A DNA stretch of 64,000 nucleotides from Lepidodermella squamata (Eukaryota > Gastrotricha): positions 992,001 through 1,056,000 of the forward strand of contig JBLDXI010000026.1 in the NCBI GenBank assembly GCA_047495785.1. Direction: 5' to 3'. How positions within the stretch are numbered: the first letter of the stretch is position 1; every line of letters begins with the position of its first letter. The notes beneath the pieces are model-generated. The model worked only from the letters and a program-made list of their open reading frames with translations. It was not told where the DNA came from and ran no database searches. The position numbers were made by a program, and so were the translations under genes. Positions 46,157 through 56,733 of this stretch are shown here, in pieces.

Positions 46157-48319
46157 TTGATGATATCAACAGCTCATGCGATGGAATCGGTTGACTGTGC
46201 CTGTGTGCTCCTCAGCGTGCATTTTATGTCGGATTTGGATGAAGAGTCATCGTTCCCCGGCTTCTTGAAAGCTAAAGTTTTCTACAAAAGGGACCCTGAT
46301 GAAGACAGGATGTGTTCAATTTTACAGCGGTTGAGACGACAAGCTAGTCAAGTATTTGGTGATAATTTTGCTTCACAAGTTAAACTGAAATCGGAAACAA
46401 TGAAAGGCTCAACTCTCTTGAACTTCAACGCCGATTTCACTTCCGAGCAAACCATGAAGACATACGTTGATGTCGAATTACTGGGCCCTTTGCCTATCGT
46501 CATGGTTCAGATGATTGATAAAATTCAATGCGGCACGTTAACCAAAGTTTCCGGTGGATTGCATGGTCTTGATGATTCTACGATACGCGAAGATTGGGTG
46601 CCTAAGTGGACGAGAACCCTGAAGGAATCGTTTGAGAATCAATGCGGTGCGCTGGTATCTACGGTATACTCTCCTAGTATCAACTCGCCTGAAGGCTTCG
46701 AACTTTGTGACACGTTGCGGTTTGAACTTGATTTCAAACAGCCCAATTTCGAGCTCTATCGAAATGTAGAAATTCTCCGAGTTACATTACGAGTTTTTGA
46801 TTCAAGCTGCCCAATTTTACTGCTGGAAGAGGGGAAGCAGAGTATAGGAAATTGTGATAATGGTCCACCACTTACATTACCGCCAGAAATATGGCTCAGG
46901 ATCGCTTATCATTTCAATTACGACATTTCGGTGAGACTTACTCAAAGCCATCTTCCATGAGGATTCAATGGTTTATTTTATAGACTTTATTAGCCTTATC
47001 TGGGACGTGTCGAGAATGGCGAGCTTTATTCTCGCATCATTATTTTTATACACATCTTGATTTCACGCCGATTTCTACCTTGTTTCCCAACGCGTCTGCT
47101 GAATTTTTCGAATTTCTACTCGAGCGATGTCGAAAATCTGTTCGATTTATGCGATTTTCATGGCTGCCAAACTGGCCCGCTAGTTTCAACTTGACTGCGT
47201 TCTTCAAATCACTTGAAAGCGGCACTCTGGTTACTTTTATTGCCCAAATGTGTTCAGCTATAACTGACGAAGCTTTAAACGTGTTGATATCAACCCAGCC
47301 AAACATTCAAACCTTAAAATTGGATGGTAATTCAGCCAATTTTTCTGGAAATATTCAATTATTGCTCTTTTCGTAGGCTGCTTTGCGCTCAGCCCAAAAT
47401 CATATGGCGCCATTTCGCAATTGAAAAGTTTGCGGAAGCTATCATTAGGAACGGCTATCGATGGAATAACGTCTCAAACCGTGTTACCATTCATAGAAAA
47501 TGGATCGAATATTGAAGTGCTAGAGTTGAAGGAAATTTCAACCCCAGATGGCGATATTGTTGAAAACGATTTGGGCTCAGAGATGCCGCGAATTCTGCTA
47601 GGCCTAGCGAAATCGTCGCCGAATTTGCGGTGTGTCAACATCGATTTAGACCTTTGCGGCTATCCGCTGCTGCGCAAATCGGAGAAAATCGCATTTTTAC
47701 GAAATTTTCTCAACGCCTGTCCGAAACTTGAAGAATTCTTCATTCAACAAGAGTCTTGGGCTAGCATTTTGGGCGAACTGTTGATTGATGCATTTCCGGG
47801 GCCGAATGAGTTATTAGCTAAAGCTTGTCCGAATTTGAGAATTATGTCGCCGATAATTTTTCAAAACGGAATCACAGATCGCCGTGATTTCGATGGTCTG
47901 TCTTTCATTCCGGCTCTTGGTCGATGCCTTTCCGGGCTGAAAAATCTTCATAGGCTGGCAATTTTCACTGATAATTTGGATTTTTCAAACCCTGAATCAG
48001 CGGCGAAGGTAAAATTTTCCCTATATTTCTCCGAATTTTTCTTAAATTTTGATTTTAGGACCTCCAAAGTTTGATCGGACCTCTTCCTGCCTTAAGAGAG
48101 CTCTACATTTGGTCGCCAGCGGATTCAAATGTCGAAAATGTTATATCAATAGTGAATAAGAGTCACCCGAATTGTGTCATCGTAGTCAGAAGAACGGCCA
48201 AGCTCGACGATGATGGAACGAATATTGATTTCGAGCAATTCACCAATAGATTTTCCGACCATTGTGCCTGTAAATCGTGTACAGAAAACTCGTTTGAGCC
48301 TGAAATTGCGTCAAGCTGA
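46157..48319 (+). CDS. F-box protein with leucine-rich C-terminal region
   Basis: Four exons (46157-46930, 46984-47326, 47377-48008, 48059-48319) join in frame to 669 residues. Residues 1-240 are an unrecognised N-terminal domain. The F-box is at about 241-285: LPPEIWLRIAYHFNYDIS spliced to TLLALSGTCREWRALFSHH. After it come weak leucine-rich repeats (LKSLRKLSLG, NIEVLELKEI, CPKLEEFFI, CPNLRIMSP, LKNLHRLAIF, LPALRELYIW). This is the FBXL layout: an SCF ubiquitin-ligase adaptor that binds Skp1 through the F-box and substrate through the repeats. AATAAA lies at 48360. Met1 is the first of several possible starts; MSDLDEESSFPG at residue 24 is an alternative. Substrate unknown. Confidence 0.8.
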
Positions 48320-49748
48320 TTTTTTTCTTGCTCAGAAATATTTTGATATCTTTGTTTTGAATAAAACTGAATGGAATTTGAAGTTCTACGTCTTTTGCGT
48401 GCATAACTTGAGAAATTTCCCCTTATAATATTTGCATGCCAGACGATGCGAGACGGCTTTTAGTTTTTTTTACAGAAAATTCCATATAAAATTGTGGCTG
48501 CAATTTAACTCGAACTAAAATCGATTTTGAGCAGCATTTAATATTTCTCATAAATGTGACCAGGTAAATGCGGCATTTTACTAGGTAGGTCGATTTTTTG
48601 CCGGTTTGTCTACTAAAGGACCTTGGAGCACTCCGCATATAGCGCGTCTTCTGCTCGACTGACGATGTTTTTTTCTGCTCTCGGTAATACAATACTTGTG
48701 AGACGCGAATAGTGCGTAAACACGGCATTATACATGCAGGTAAGTATTAAATGGCTGTATGTGGGTCAAAAATACTCGAAAATGCTCTGTATTTACCTCA
48801 CATGAAAAAACGGCCACACCAGTTTTTTTTCGGACAGATTCGTATTTCTATTAAAAAATTACTATAATTAATACGCATTTTTTTATTTTGAGGGCTGATA
48901 AATTCGCTTACATTCCGTATAGGATAGTACTTTAGGACCCTCGCAAGGTCACAGCCGGTGGGGGTTTCGATAAAATCCACCGGCCTGCGATAAGACTCCA
49001 CTCTGTGGGGTGGGAGTCGATCCTGAAACCATGATACCGCAAGTTTAGCTCGTGAATTTGCGCAATTCCTTTATCTTTAAGCCATTTTAAAAGTAGGCGA
49101 TGAAAGTGACAGGACACGAGAGGAGTATTAGATACCGCTCACCCGGAAACACAAAAAGTTAGTCTTTGTACAGACCTGGGGCAATTTTAGTTCTGTACAT
49201 TTTTACTCTCGAAATTTGTACATAAGTAATTTCATATAAATTTTAGGAAATTCTTACTCAACATAAAACGCAATGTTGAGTAACATTTCAATTAAGCTCT
49301 TACGATTGCTCTTATTTTTCTGCGACTGAGTGCCTTCTTTTTATACGGACTGATCTGCCCTCTAGTAGGTGTATTTTACTAAAAATGCCCGTTATCTTCT
49401 AGATTCATTAGGAGATCGCGATAATTTTAATTTTGTGGATAGAAAATGTCCTCTAATAAAAAATTTCGCACAAATATTATCGGTAATTTGAGTGCATTTT
49501 TGTGAAAGTATTGTTATGTCCATCCTGGGTCAAACTAGGGCAGACTTTGACCTTTGCCTCTTGGACGCGAGCCATAAATAAACGGCGCCATGACCTTCCG
49601 TTGCCCCACCTATTTTTCCACACCAAAATGACGCCCCACCCAAGACTAGACCGGACTTTGAACCCGCTGAATCTAGCGCTCAAATAGTAGTTACCTCTCT
49701 ATCTTACAATTTCAATCCATTCAATTCGAAAACATTTTATCTACGACA
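48320..49748. other. Intergenic stretch upstream of malic enzyme
   Basis: No supportable gene; short overlapping frames only. A GC-rich block at 48935-49060 has local inverted repeats (CCGGTGGGGG / CCACCGG) but no RNA family I recognise. Confidence 0.4.
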
Positions 49749-52146
49749 ATGCCTACCGATTTAGCTAAATTATCCTATCAACATATCGAAATGAGTAAAG
49801 ACAATCACGACGATATCAAGGAGTGCCACGTTCGTGGCGTCGATGTCCTTCGGGATCCTCGTCACAACAAGGTAAGGATTAATAGTAATTATTTACGATT
49901 TTTGTAATTAAAATAATTTTTCAGGGCATGGGTTTCACGATCGAGGAACGCCAGTCTTTGGTAAAAATTTATATAAATTAATTGCTATTTTTCATGCAAT
50001 TTTTTTCTATTGAATTAGGGTATCTTGGGCTTGTTGGCTCCTCGGGTTTTCTCCGAAGATGACCTGATGCGAAAATTCATGCACAACCTCCGTCATTGCT
50101 CTTCAGATCTCGAACGCTTCAACTACGCCATGGATTTGTACGATCGTAATAAGGTGAGCTGAAAAGTTAAATTGCGAAAAATCTAAATTTTCGGTGATTT
50201 TTCACAATTCAGAGGCTATTCTTCTACGTCGTCTGCAATAATATCAAGGAATTGATGCCTATTGTCTACACTCCCGTTATCGGCCAGGCCTGCCAACAAT
50301 ACTCACGTATTTACGAACACCCTAGGTAAGCGAAAATTGAAGGCCTCGAATGTTGGAAATAAGCTTTTTCTTAACAAATTCTGAATAAATTCGAACCAAA
50401 TTTTCTATAAATTCTTCGAATCATCTTTTATATTTCCGTTTTTTTTTCATAATTTTTACTTGTATCAGGGGTCTATACATTTCAATCAACGATATCGGCC
50501 ACGTTTACGACGTTCTTTGCAACTGGCCTGAGCGCGATGTTCAAGCTATTTGCGTTACAGACGGCGAGCGTATCCTCGGCCTGGGCGATCTCGGCGCCTG
50601 CGGCATGGGCATCCCAGTCGGAAAGTTGGCCCTGTACTCAGCCATCGGCGGCATCGACCCCAACAAGACCCTGCCTATCTGCCTCGACGTTGGCACTAAT
50701 AACCAGAAGTTTCTAGCCGACGAGTTCTACATCGGCCTGCGCCAACCCCGCGAACGAGGAGCTCGGTACCAGGAATTTCTGGACGAATTCATGGAAGCCT
50801 GCGTCAAACGCTGGGGCAATCAAGTCCTAATTCAATTCGAAGATTTTGGGCCTGTGAGTTTGAAATTAATTAAATTCATTTTTTGTTTAAATTATTCTTC
50901 TGATTAGGACAATGCGTTCCACCTGTTGGATCGCTACCGCGAGAAGTACCATACCTTCAATGACGACATTCAAGGTACTGCCGTAGTCGCCGCTGCCGGC
51001 ATCGTCGCCGCCATGCGCATTGTCAAGACCAAGAAATTGTCGGAAAATACTTTCGTTTTCTATGGCGCTGGCCAAGCTTCAACTGGCATTGCCTCACTAC
51101 TCGTTCAACAAATGGTTCGTTCAATTGAGCATTTTTTACCAACTTGGAAGTTTTAAATATTTTGAAATTTTGAAAAAATTGAAATCGGGCAAAATTAAAT
51201 TTTAAATTTAAAATGTAAAATTTTCAATAATTCAAAATTTAAATTCAAAATTTTAGATTTTGCATAATTTAAGGATTTTCTCAATTTTAATTTAATTGGA
51301 GTCAAATTTTTAATTGCTGCAATTACGGGATATTTTATTCAATTTTTGTATAATTTTTACAATTTTTCACAATTTCAAAAGATTCAGTCGGAAGGTATAA
51401 CCGCCGAACAAGCTGCCGCGAAAATCTACCTGGTCGACAGCAAAGGCTTGGTTGTGAAAAACCGCCCAGACAAGCGCGTGTACCGCGGCCCGCTCGCTCC
51501 CTTCGTCAAAGAGCACGCTCCCATCGAAAGCCTGCTCGAAATTGTCGAAGCCGTGAAACCCAGCGTTCTGGTTGGCGCCGCCGCGCAACCCGGCGCCTTC
51601 ACCGAGGCCGTGCTGCGTAAAATGGCTGAACTCAACGAGAAGCCAGTCATCCTCGCCCTCAGCAACCCAACCTCGCAGATGGAATGCACGGCTGAACAGG
51701 CGTACAAGTTCACGGATGGCCGAGCTGTTTTCGCTAGCGGCAGTCCGAGCCCTCAAATCACCCTGCCCAGTGGAAAGGTGCTGCACCCGGGCCAGGCTAA
51801 TAACGCTTACATTTTCCCGGCAATCGCTCTAGCCGCCGTCGGCGTTAAGGCGAAACACCTGCCCGATTCGGTTTTCGTCGAAACTTGCAAGGCCCTGGCT
51901 GAACAGGTTAGCGAGGCTGATTTGGAAGTTGGCTTGATTTACCCGCCACTGGAAAATATCCGCGAGGTCACGGTTCGCATGGCGGCTCATTTGGTTGAGT
52001 TCATGTTCCGCAGCAATCTAGCCACCCTGTACCCGGAGCCGAAAGACAAGGAGGCCTTCATTCGATCGTGTCAATACCGCATCAGTTTCGGCAACATGAC
52101 CCCTGTCAGCTATGCCTACCCGTACGCTAATGGCGTTCATCACTAG
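49749..52146 (+). CDS. Malic enzyme (malate dehydrogenase, decarboxylating)
   Basis: Seven exons: 49749-49871, 49925-49960, 50019-50153, 50213-50325, 50469-50853, 50908-51114 and 51382-52146, totalling 587 residues, normal for the animal enzyme. It converts malate to pyruvate and CO2 with NAD(P)+ reduction. Motifs in order: YTPVIGQAC (catalytic Tyr), [17 protein letters not shown] (catalytic Lys), [21 protein letters not shown] and FNDDIQGTA (metal-binding Glu/Asp/Asp), [10 protein letters not shown] (nucleotide loop) and [18 protein letters not shown]. The start [11 protein letters not shown] lacks an obvious mitochondrial presequence, so the cytosolic NADP form is likely. The second exon is 36 nt. 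The last acceptor could also be 6 bases later (51388), still in frame. AATAAA lies at 52279. Coding GC is much higher than in neighbouring genes, which suggests strong expression. Confidence 0.96.
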
Positions 52147-52553
52147 ACACCCTTCAATTTTGTTGTTTTCAACTCATTATTATTATTGGCTTCTGCGAAA
52201 ATCGTGAAAATAATGACCTTGTGTAATGCCATTGTTTAATTTTTGTTTGATTTCTCGTCGATTTATATTGAAAATAATAATAAAAAATCCCCGCTAGAAA
52301 AACTTTAGTTTTCGTCTGGTTTTGAATATGGGAAGGACAAGAGCCAGTAATGGGCCAATGTCGGCCTAAGGAACAACATCAGTAATAAACTAATATTGCT
52401 AGGAAGCATCGGGATGTGCTGCGTTTAAATATATCGGCCCTAATTTGGCCAGAGCTGCTTTAAAAAGTGAACTAAATTGTAAAAAGCGGCTGGAAAACCT
52501 TTAAATACCAATGGAATTTCCCACTTTGTGCACAGCCTACCTTCAGTCCTTTA
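52147..52553. other. 3' flank of malic enzyme
   Basis: Contains the malic enzyme polyadenylation signal at 52279-52284; otherwise nothing recognised. Confidence 0.5.
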
Positions 52554-52734
52554 CAGGATGGCCAAAAAATTCCGCAGAAGGCGAATTCGATGCGCATCAA
52601 TTTAATGAGGATTTTTAAGAAGTTGAAGAATTTCAAGCATTCTTTTGCCAATGGAACTCCTCAATTTCTCGAAACTCCTCATAAAAAATGATGCGCATCG
52701 AATTCACCTTCTGCGGAATTTTTTGGTCACCCTG
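52554..52734. mobile_element. Palindromic MITE, 181 bp
   Basis: The two halves are inverted copies over about 60 bp each. The left starts CAGGATGGCCAAAAAATTCC; the right, reverse-complemented, starts CAGGGTGACCAAAAAATTCC. Both continue through GCAGAAGGYGAATTCGATGC. TA precedes the left end, but the right flank is TG, so the target site is decayed. The CAGGGTG terminus and small size fit a Tc1/mariner-derived MITE. Confidence 0.85.
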
Positions 52735-52761
52735 TGTGTCATTTGCACCAGAATGTCTTTT

Positions 52762-53060
52762 AGCGGAACCAAATTAACGGTGAGCGGAACCAAATTTGCT
52801 TTTTTGCGGAACCTTAATAGTCGAAATATGCCATTTTTTGAATAATTCTAGGAATTTGAGGCGAATCATGCGTTCTGAATTGAACACTCTGTCTTATAGA
52901 GAATGTTACGCTGAATTTACTGGTGATTGGTTTTTAATTATTGTTGTCAATGTTGACCCTCAAGAAATATCCGAAAAATTATTTCAGGCGGCTAGAAAAT
53001 TCCAAAATTAGGTTCCGCTACAGCCAATTAGGTTCCGCTCAGCGTTAATTTGGTTCCGCT
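52762..53060. mobile_element. Inverted-repeat element with AGCGGAACC blocks
   Basis: The left end is AGCGGAACCAAATTAACGG then TGAGCGGAACCAAATT. The right end reverse-complemented is AGCGGAACCAAATTAACGC then TGAGCGGAACCTAATT. Further single AGCGGAACC-like copies lie inside. It is about 299 bp, non-coding, and begins 28 bp after the palindromic MITE. Superfamily unknown. Confidence 0.75.
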
Positions 53061-53684
53061 GAAAGGAGGACCCTTTTACACCAGTTGGCGCGTTTTTATG
53101 AGTAGAATCCGAAAGGTCGAAATTCGAAATGAAGAAAATCCCGATTTTCGAAAATCGCAGGTTTTATATTGAAATGTGCGATTATCAGTATCATTTGATC
53201 TTGGCATATTAGTTTTCTTATTTTTGACCTCAGTTGATAGCAATCGGAAATTAATTCTTTTTAGGCCGTGGGAAAACACTTCTTTGAGTCATGTGACCCA
53301 TTTCAGAGTCGTCAAATGGTATACCAACTTTTCCGAATTTTTTCTAGCTGAAAAATTCAGTATTTAAAATAAGCGCTCAATTTGTACCACTTCGTAAAGT
53401 GAACTTTGACCCTAGTTTAAATATTCACACTTGGATGTCCAAAATTAGTCACGTGAATTAGCAATTTTTCGATACACACACATACACACACAGGAAAACG
53501 AATAAATTATTGACCAAAATTGATGGTAGAATGTGCGGGTTTTGACGTGCATCATCTTTTGATGTAAAGTGCGTTTTAAAATTACATCACCTTAAGAAAT
53601 GAAGCCAAAAACACGCGCTTTTGACCGAAGTTGAAGACCACGTCATACAGTAGGTGTCAAAGTGTATACTAAAAGCGGACACTC
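53061..53684. other. Intergenic stretch
   Basis: Contains a short CA-rich microsatellite near 53474-53492. No gene seen. Confidence 0.5.
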
Positions 53685-53693
53685 TATAAATAG
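53685..53693 (+). promoter_or_regulatory. TATA box (TATAAATAG)
   Basis: A consensus TATAAATAG stands 84 bp before an ATG that opens a 105-codon frame. A TCAGACG initiator-like word follows about 25 bp downstream. It is the clearest core-promoter match I saw in the window. Confidence 0.5.
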
Positions 53694-53768
53694 CCATTTT
53701 TCCGCTAAACTCAGACGCTTCAGAGACAAACAAACATCCGACATTGGCCTTTAAATTCATCGAATAAT

Positions 53769-54086
53769 TTGTTCCGCGGAAGGTCGGAGGAAAACGGACC
53801 GCGATGTCTGAGGTTTATCAAATTATTGCATCGCACTATTGTGCCGAAAAATGTGTCACCTGAGCGTTTTTATTATAGAAAGACACATCATCATCGCGCA
53901 CTTTGTATCATGTCTACCGGCGATGAAGGTGATGCGCATGTCTTCGAAAATCAATCGCGTGCATGTTTTGAACGGCTAGCAAGCGCATATGAACAGCACG
54001 GACTAGACTCGTGCGTAGAAAAAATCGATATGCCTCTCATTCTAGTTTACAGGCACACGAAAAAAAATTTCGTACGCTCATTCTAA
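53769..54086 (+). CDS. Candidate small protein, 105 aa, downstream of a TATA box
   Basis: A single open frame begins 76 bp after the TATA box. The product is basic at the N-terminus (MFRGRSEENGPRC). An internal Met (MSTGDEGDAHVFENQSRACF) would give a 58-residue form. No signal peptide, membrane helix or known domain is visible. The nuclear receptor gene starts 102 bp further on the same strand, so the frame could belong to its leader. Confidence 0.35.
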   Translation: MFRGRSEENGPRCLRFIKLLHRTIVPKNVSPERFYYRKTHHHRALCIMSTGDEGDAHVFENQSRACFERLASAYEQHGLDSCVEKIDMPLILVYRHTKKNFVRSF

Positions 54087-54187
54087 ACACATCAATATTT
54101 TTTCGCATATAAACTCTCTTGCCACTGCGGCGTTTTATTAGAGCTATATACACACTTGTAAATTATAAAGCATCAGTATAGGCTAAA

Positions 54188-56733
54188 ATGCCTAAAACTT
54201 ACACACCTGAGCAAAAAGCGAGTCGTATAGTTTATTGCCGGGTAATTTATTCAAAAAAATTATTGAATAATTTTTTAAACACGATTTTTTTTTTAAATTA
54301 GATTTGCAATGCTCTTGTCGCGCGAAGAAAGCGCTATCATCCGAAAATTTGCGAGGCCTGTCAGGTAAAAATTAATATTTCTAAATGTTCGTCCTATTTT
54401 TTATTGTGGCCCAACAGCGCTTTTTCACGCGAAACTTTTCGCGCCGATCCGAGTTGCAATGTTCCAGCGGTAATTTTGACTGTCCAGTTGACGCGACCAG
54501 CCGGCGCCGGTGCCCGAAATGTCGCTTCGAAAAGTGCATCTCCGCCGGGATCCAATGTGAGAGAGAAATTTTTCTTTGAATTACTTGCTAGAAAGTTTTA
54601 TTTCTGCTTCCCTAATTTTCTAGGTTAAATTGTTTTATTTTTTTATTTGCAGCAAAAAAGGAGGTCATGATGCTCAAAGCGTCGATGAAAAACAGCAGCA
54701 TATCAAGCAGCTCCTCGCCCGAAATTATTCCTTTTATCAGCGACGCTTCAATGAAATCTTCAAGCTCAGATTCTGGATCAGATTCATCGGAAGCCTGCTC
54801 GCCTCGGTTACTAGTCGAGCCGATGCTTTACGACGGTGCAGCCATTGAAACGGCTATCAAACACTCACTTCAAGCTTTCACTATTCTTCACGACTTGGAA
54901 TTTGTGAGCTTGAACAATCAATGAATGACCTATAATAATTCAAATTGTCTATTATTTTATTAGCTTCCGCTGAAAACTTATCGCGCGAAAAATCACAACT
55001 TGCGGCTACATATTGATTTATCGATGAAAAATGTGGCTGAAGCTATGAGAATAACACTGGGCTATGCTGATTTCATGCGAGGTTTGTCATTTTTTTTTAA
55101 ATAAGTAATATTTACCAGTAACCGGTCCCACATGAACGATTGCATTTGAAACTTGAATTTCGGGTGATAAGCATTGGCTGGGATCCTGAGGTTTGCCGTC
55201 TGCCTAATTGGGTCGAATATTTCATTTTGAAATCAGAAGAAAAATCATTAATAATCTATGGTGGCCTGTTGAGGCTGAGCAAAGATTCTAAAGAAAGCCC
55301 AAGGTTCATACAGGATTTTCCCTATGGTCTCAGCCCTACTATCTACCTGTTATTCTAAATTCTAAAGTTATTCTAAAGCCATTGGAAACATTATAGTGGA
55401 ATTATACCCGATTTTTCATTTTTTTTAAGAAAAATTTAGGTATCATAGCATATATGCAAATGAGCTGTCCTGATTAGGGACGAGGTGCCAACATGTTCAG
55501 ATATCAGAGGTTTTTCAGATATCAAAGTGATCCATAGTTGTCCCCGGTTCGGGGCCGGGTCGGATCCGGGTTACGGTCTCGGACCCGATTATGACACAGT
55601 GTGGACATTGAGTAGCTAGAAACTAACCATTCCATCAATATCTATCCAGTAAATGACCAGTTTTAGTGGGAAACCCGAAGGAAAACCGATATCCGCGAGG
55701 TTTGGGCCAATAAGTGACCTAAAAATTTCCCAAAATTTCCTTCCCTAAACAGAATAGAACTAAGCGAAAACCTGAATGTGGTCGGATTGGGTCCGAAAAA
55801 ATTTGGTCCCGAGGTGGTCTCCAAAATTTAGCTGTCGATCCAGATTCTTCGGGCGAAATTTCAAAATTTGATTTAAGGCTTCGCTATTTTTTCCAAAATT
55901 AGAAGCTATTACGGTTTTTGCGATAAACCAGATTAGTCTCTTTCTCGAATTTCCTCATTCGTATCCTTTTGTGAAAGTTTCTCCACAGAAGGAGAGTGTT
56001 AACCAGTTTTCCCTGTTTATAAGCTTAATTTTCATTTCAGGATTGTTCGGGTTTTCGGAACAAGACAGCCACTGGCTGATGAAGCAGAACATCGACCGAA
56101 TGAGCATCGCTTTCTCAACTCTACCTGGAAGTTCGTGCAACGTTAACGAGTCAATATTACCATGGATGCTGGAAACAATGCCAGAATACAAAGTGAAATC
56201 CTTACTTTTTCCATTTCCATGTTTAATCGTCAAGTTAATTACTACAGCCAAGCATTGATGAAAGCGAAAAATTGAAGAGCGTCTTGGAAAGCTGGTCACC
56301 ATCGTTCATCGAATGCGCCCTATTTTTCAGCATCCTGTTTTTCGGAGGTTTAATTATTTTTCTTTAAATTATTAACGCACATTTTTTCATCTCAAATTTC
56401 AAAGATGAGAAATCGTGCCAAAGCGAACAGGTGAATCGAGCGCGGCGGCTGTTGAGAACGGCTTTCGATATTTATTGCTCATCGCGCCGAGCGGACAAGC
56501 CATTCGATGAAGTGAGGCGGAATTTATCGAAATCGCTACACCTAACGGCGAAAACAACACGAGCCTTGCATAAAGGCATTGAAATTTCAAACCCGCGAAT
56601 AAGTGCTATGTTTGCGTCGCAAGATCTGCAAACTGTCACTAACCTTTACCTGGATCCGAATACAGGAAAACATGGCCTCGATGATGAGTTCAACAGTGAC
56701 ATCGGTGAAGTTGATAATTTATTTCTCGGTTGA
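54188..56733 (+). CDS. Nuclear hormone receptor
   Basis: Eight exons (54188-54241, 54302-54364, 54418-54556, 54653-54903, 54964-55081, 56041-56192, 56248-56347, 56405-56733) give 401 residues in frame. The DNA-binding domain begins almost at the N-terminus. Finger 1 is CRIC...CEAC with the P-box CEACQRFF. Finger 2 is C-x6-C-x9-C-x2-C, ending RRRCPKCRFEKCISAGI. A Ser-rich hinge (SSISSSSSPE, SSSSDSGSDSSEA) follows, then a helical ligand-binding-like domain (about 150-400) with no recognised ligand signature. The P-box is not the common CEGCKGFF, which implies altered DNA recognition. AATAAA is at 56760. Transcription factor; target and ligand unknown. The intron at 55082-56040 (959 bp) is far longer than the others. 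Confidence 0.88.

Noticed and set aside
51367-51786. 139-codon minus-strand frame opposite malic enzyme
   Set aside because: Antisense to the GC-rich conserved last exon; codon bias keeps the antisense frame open.
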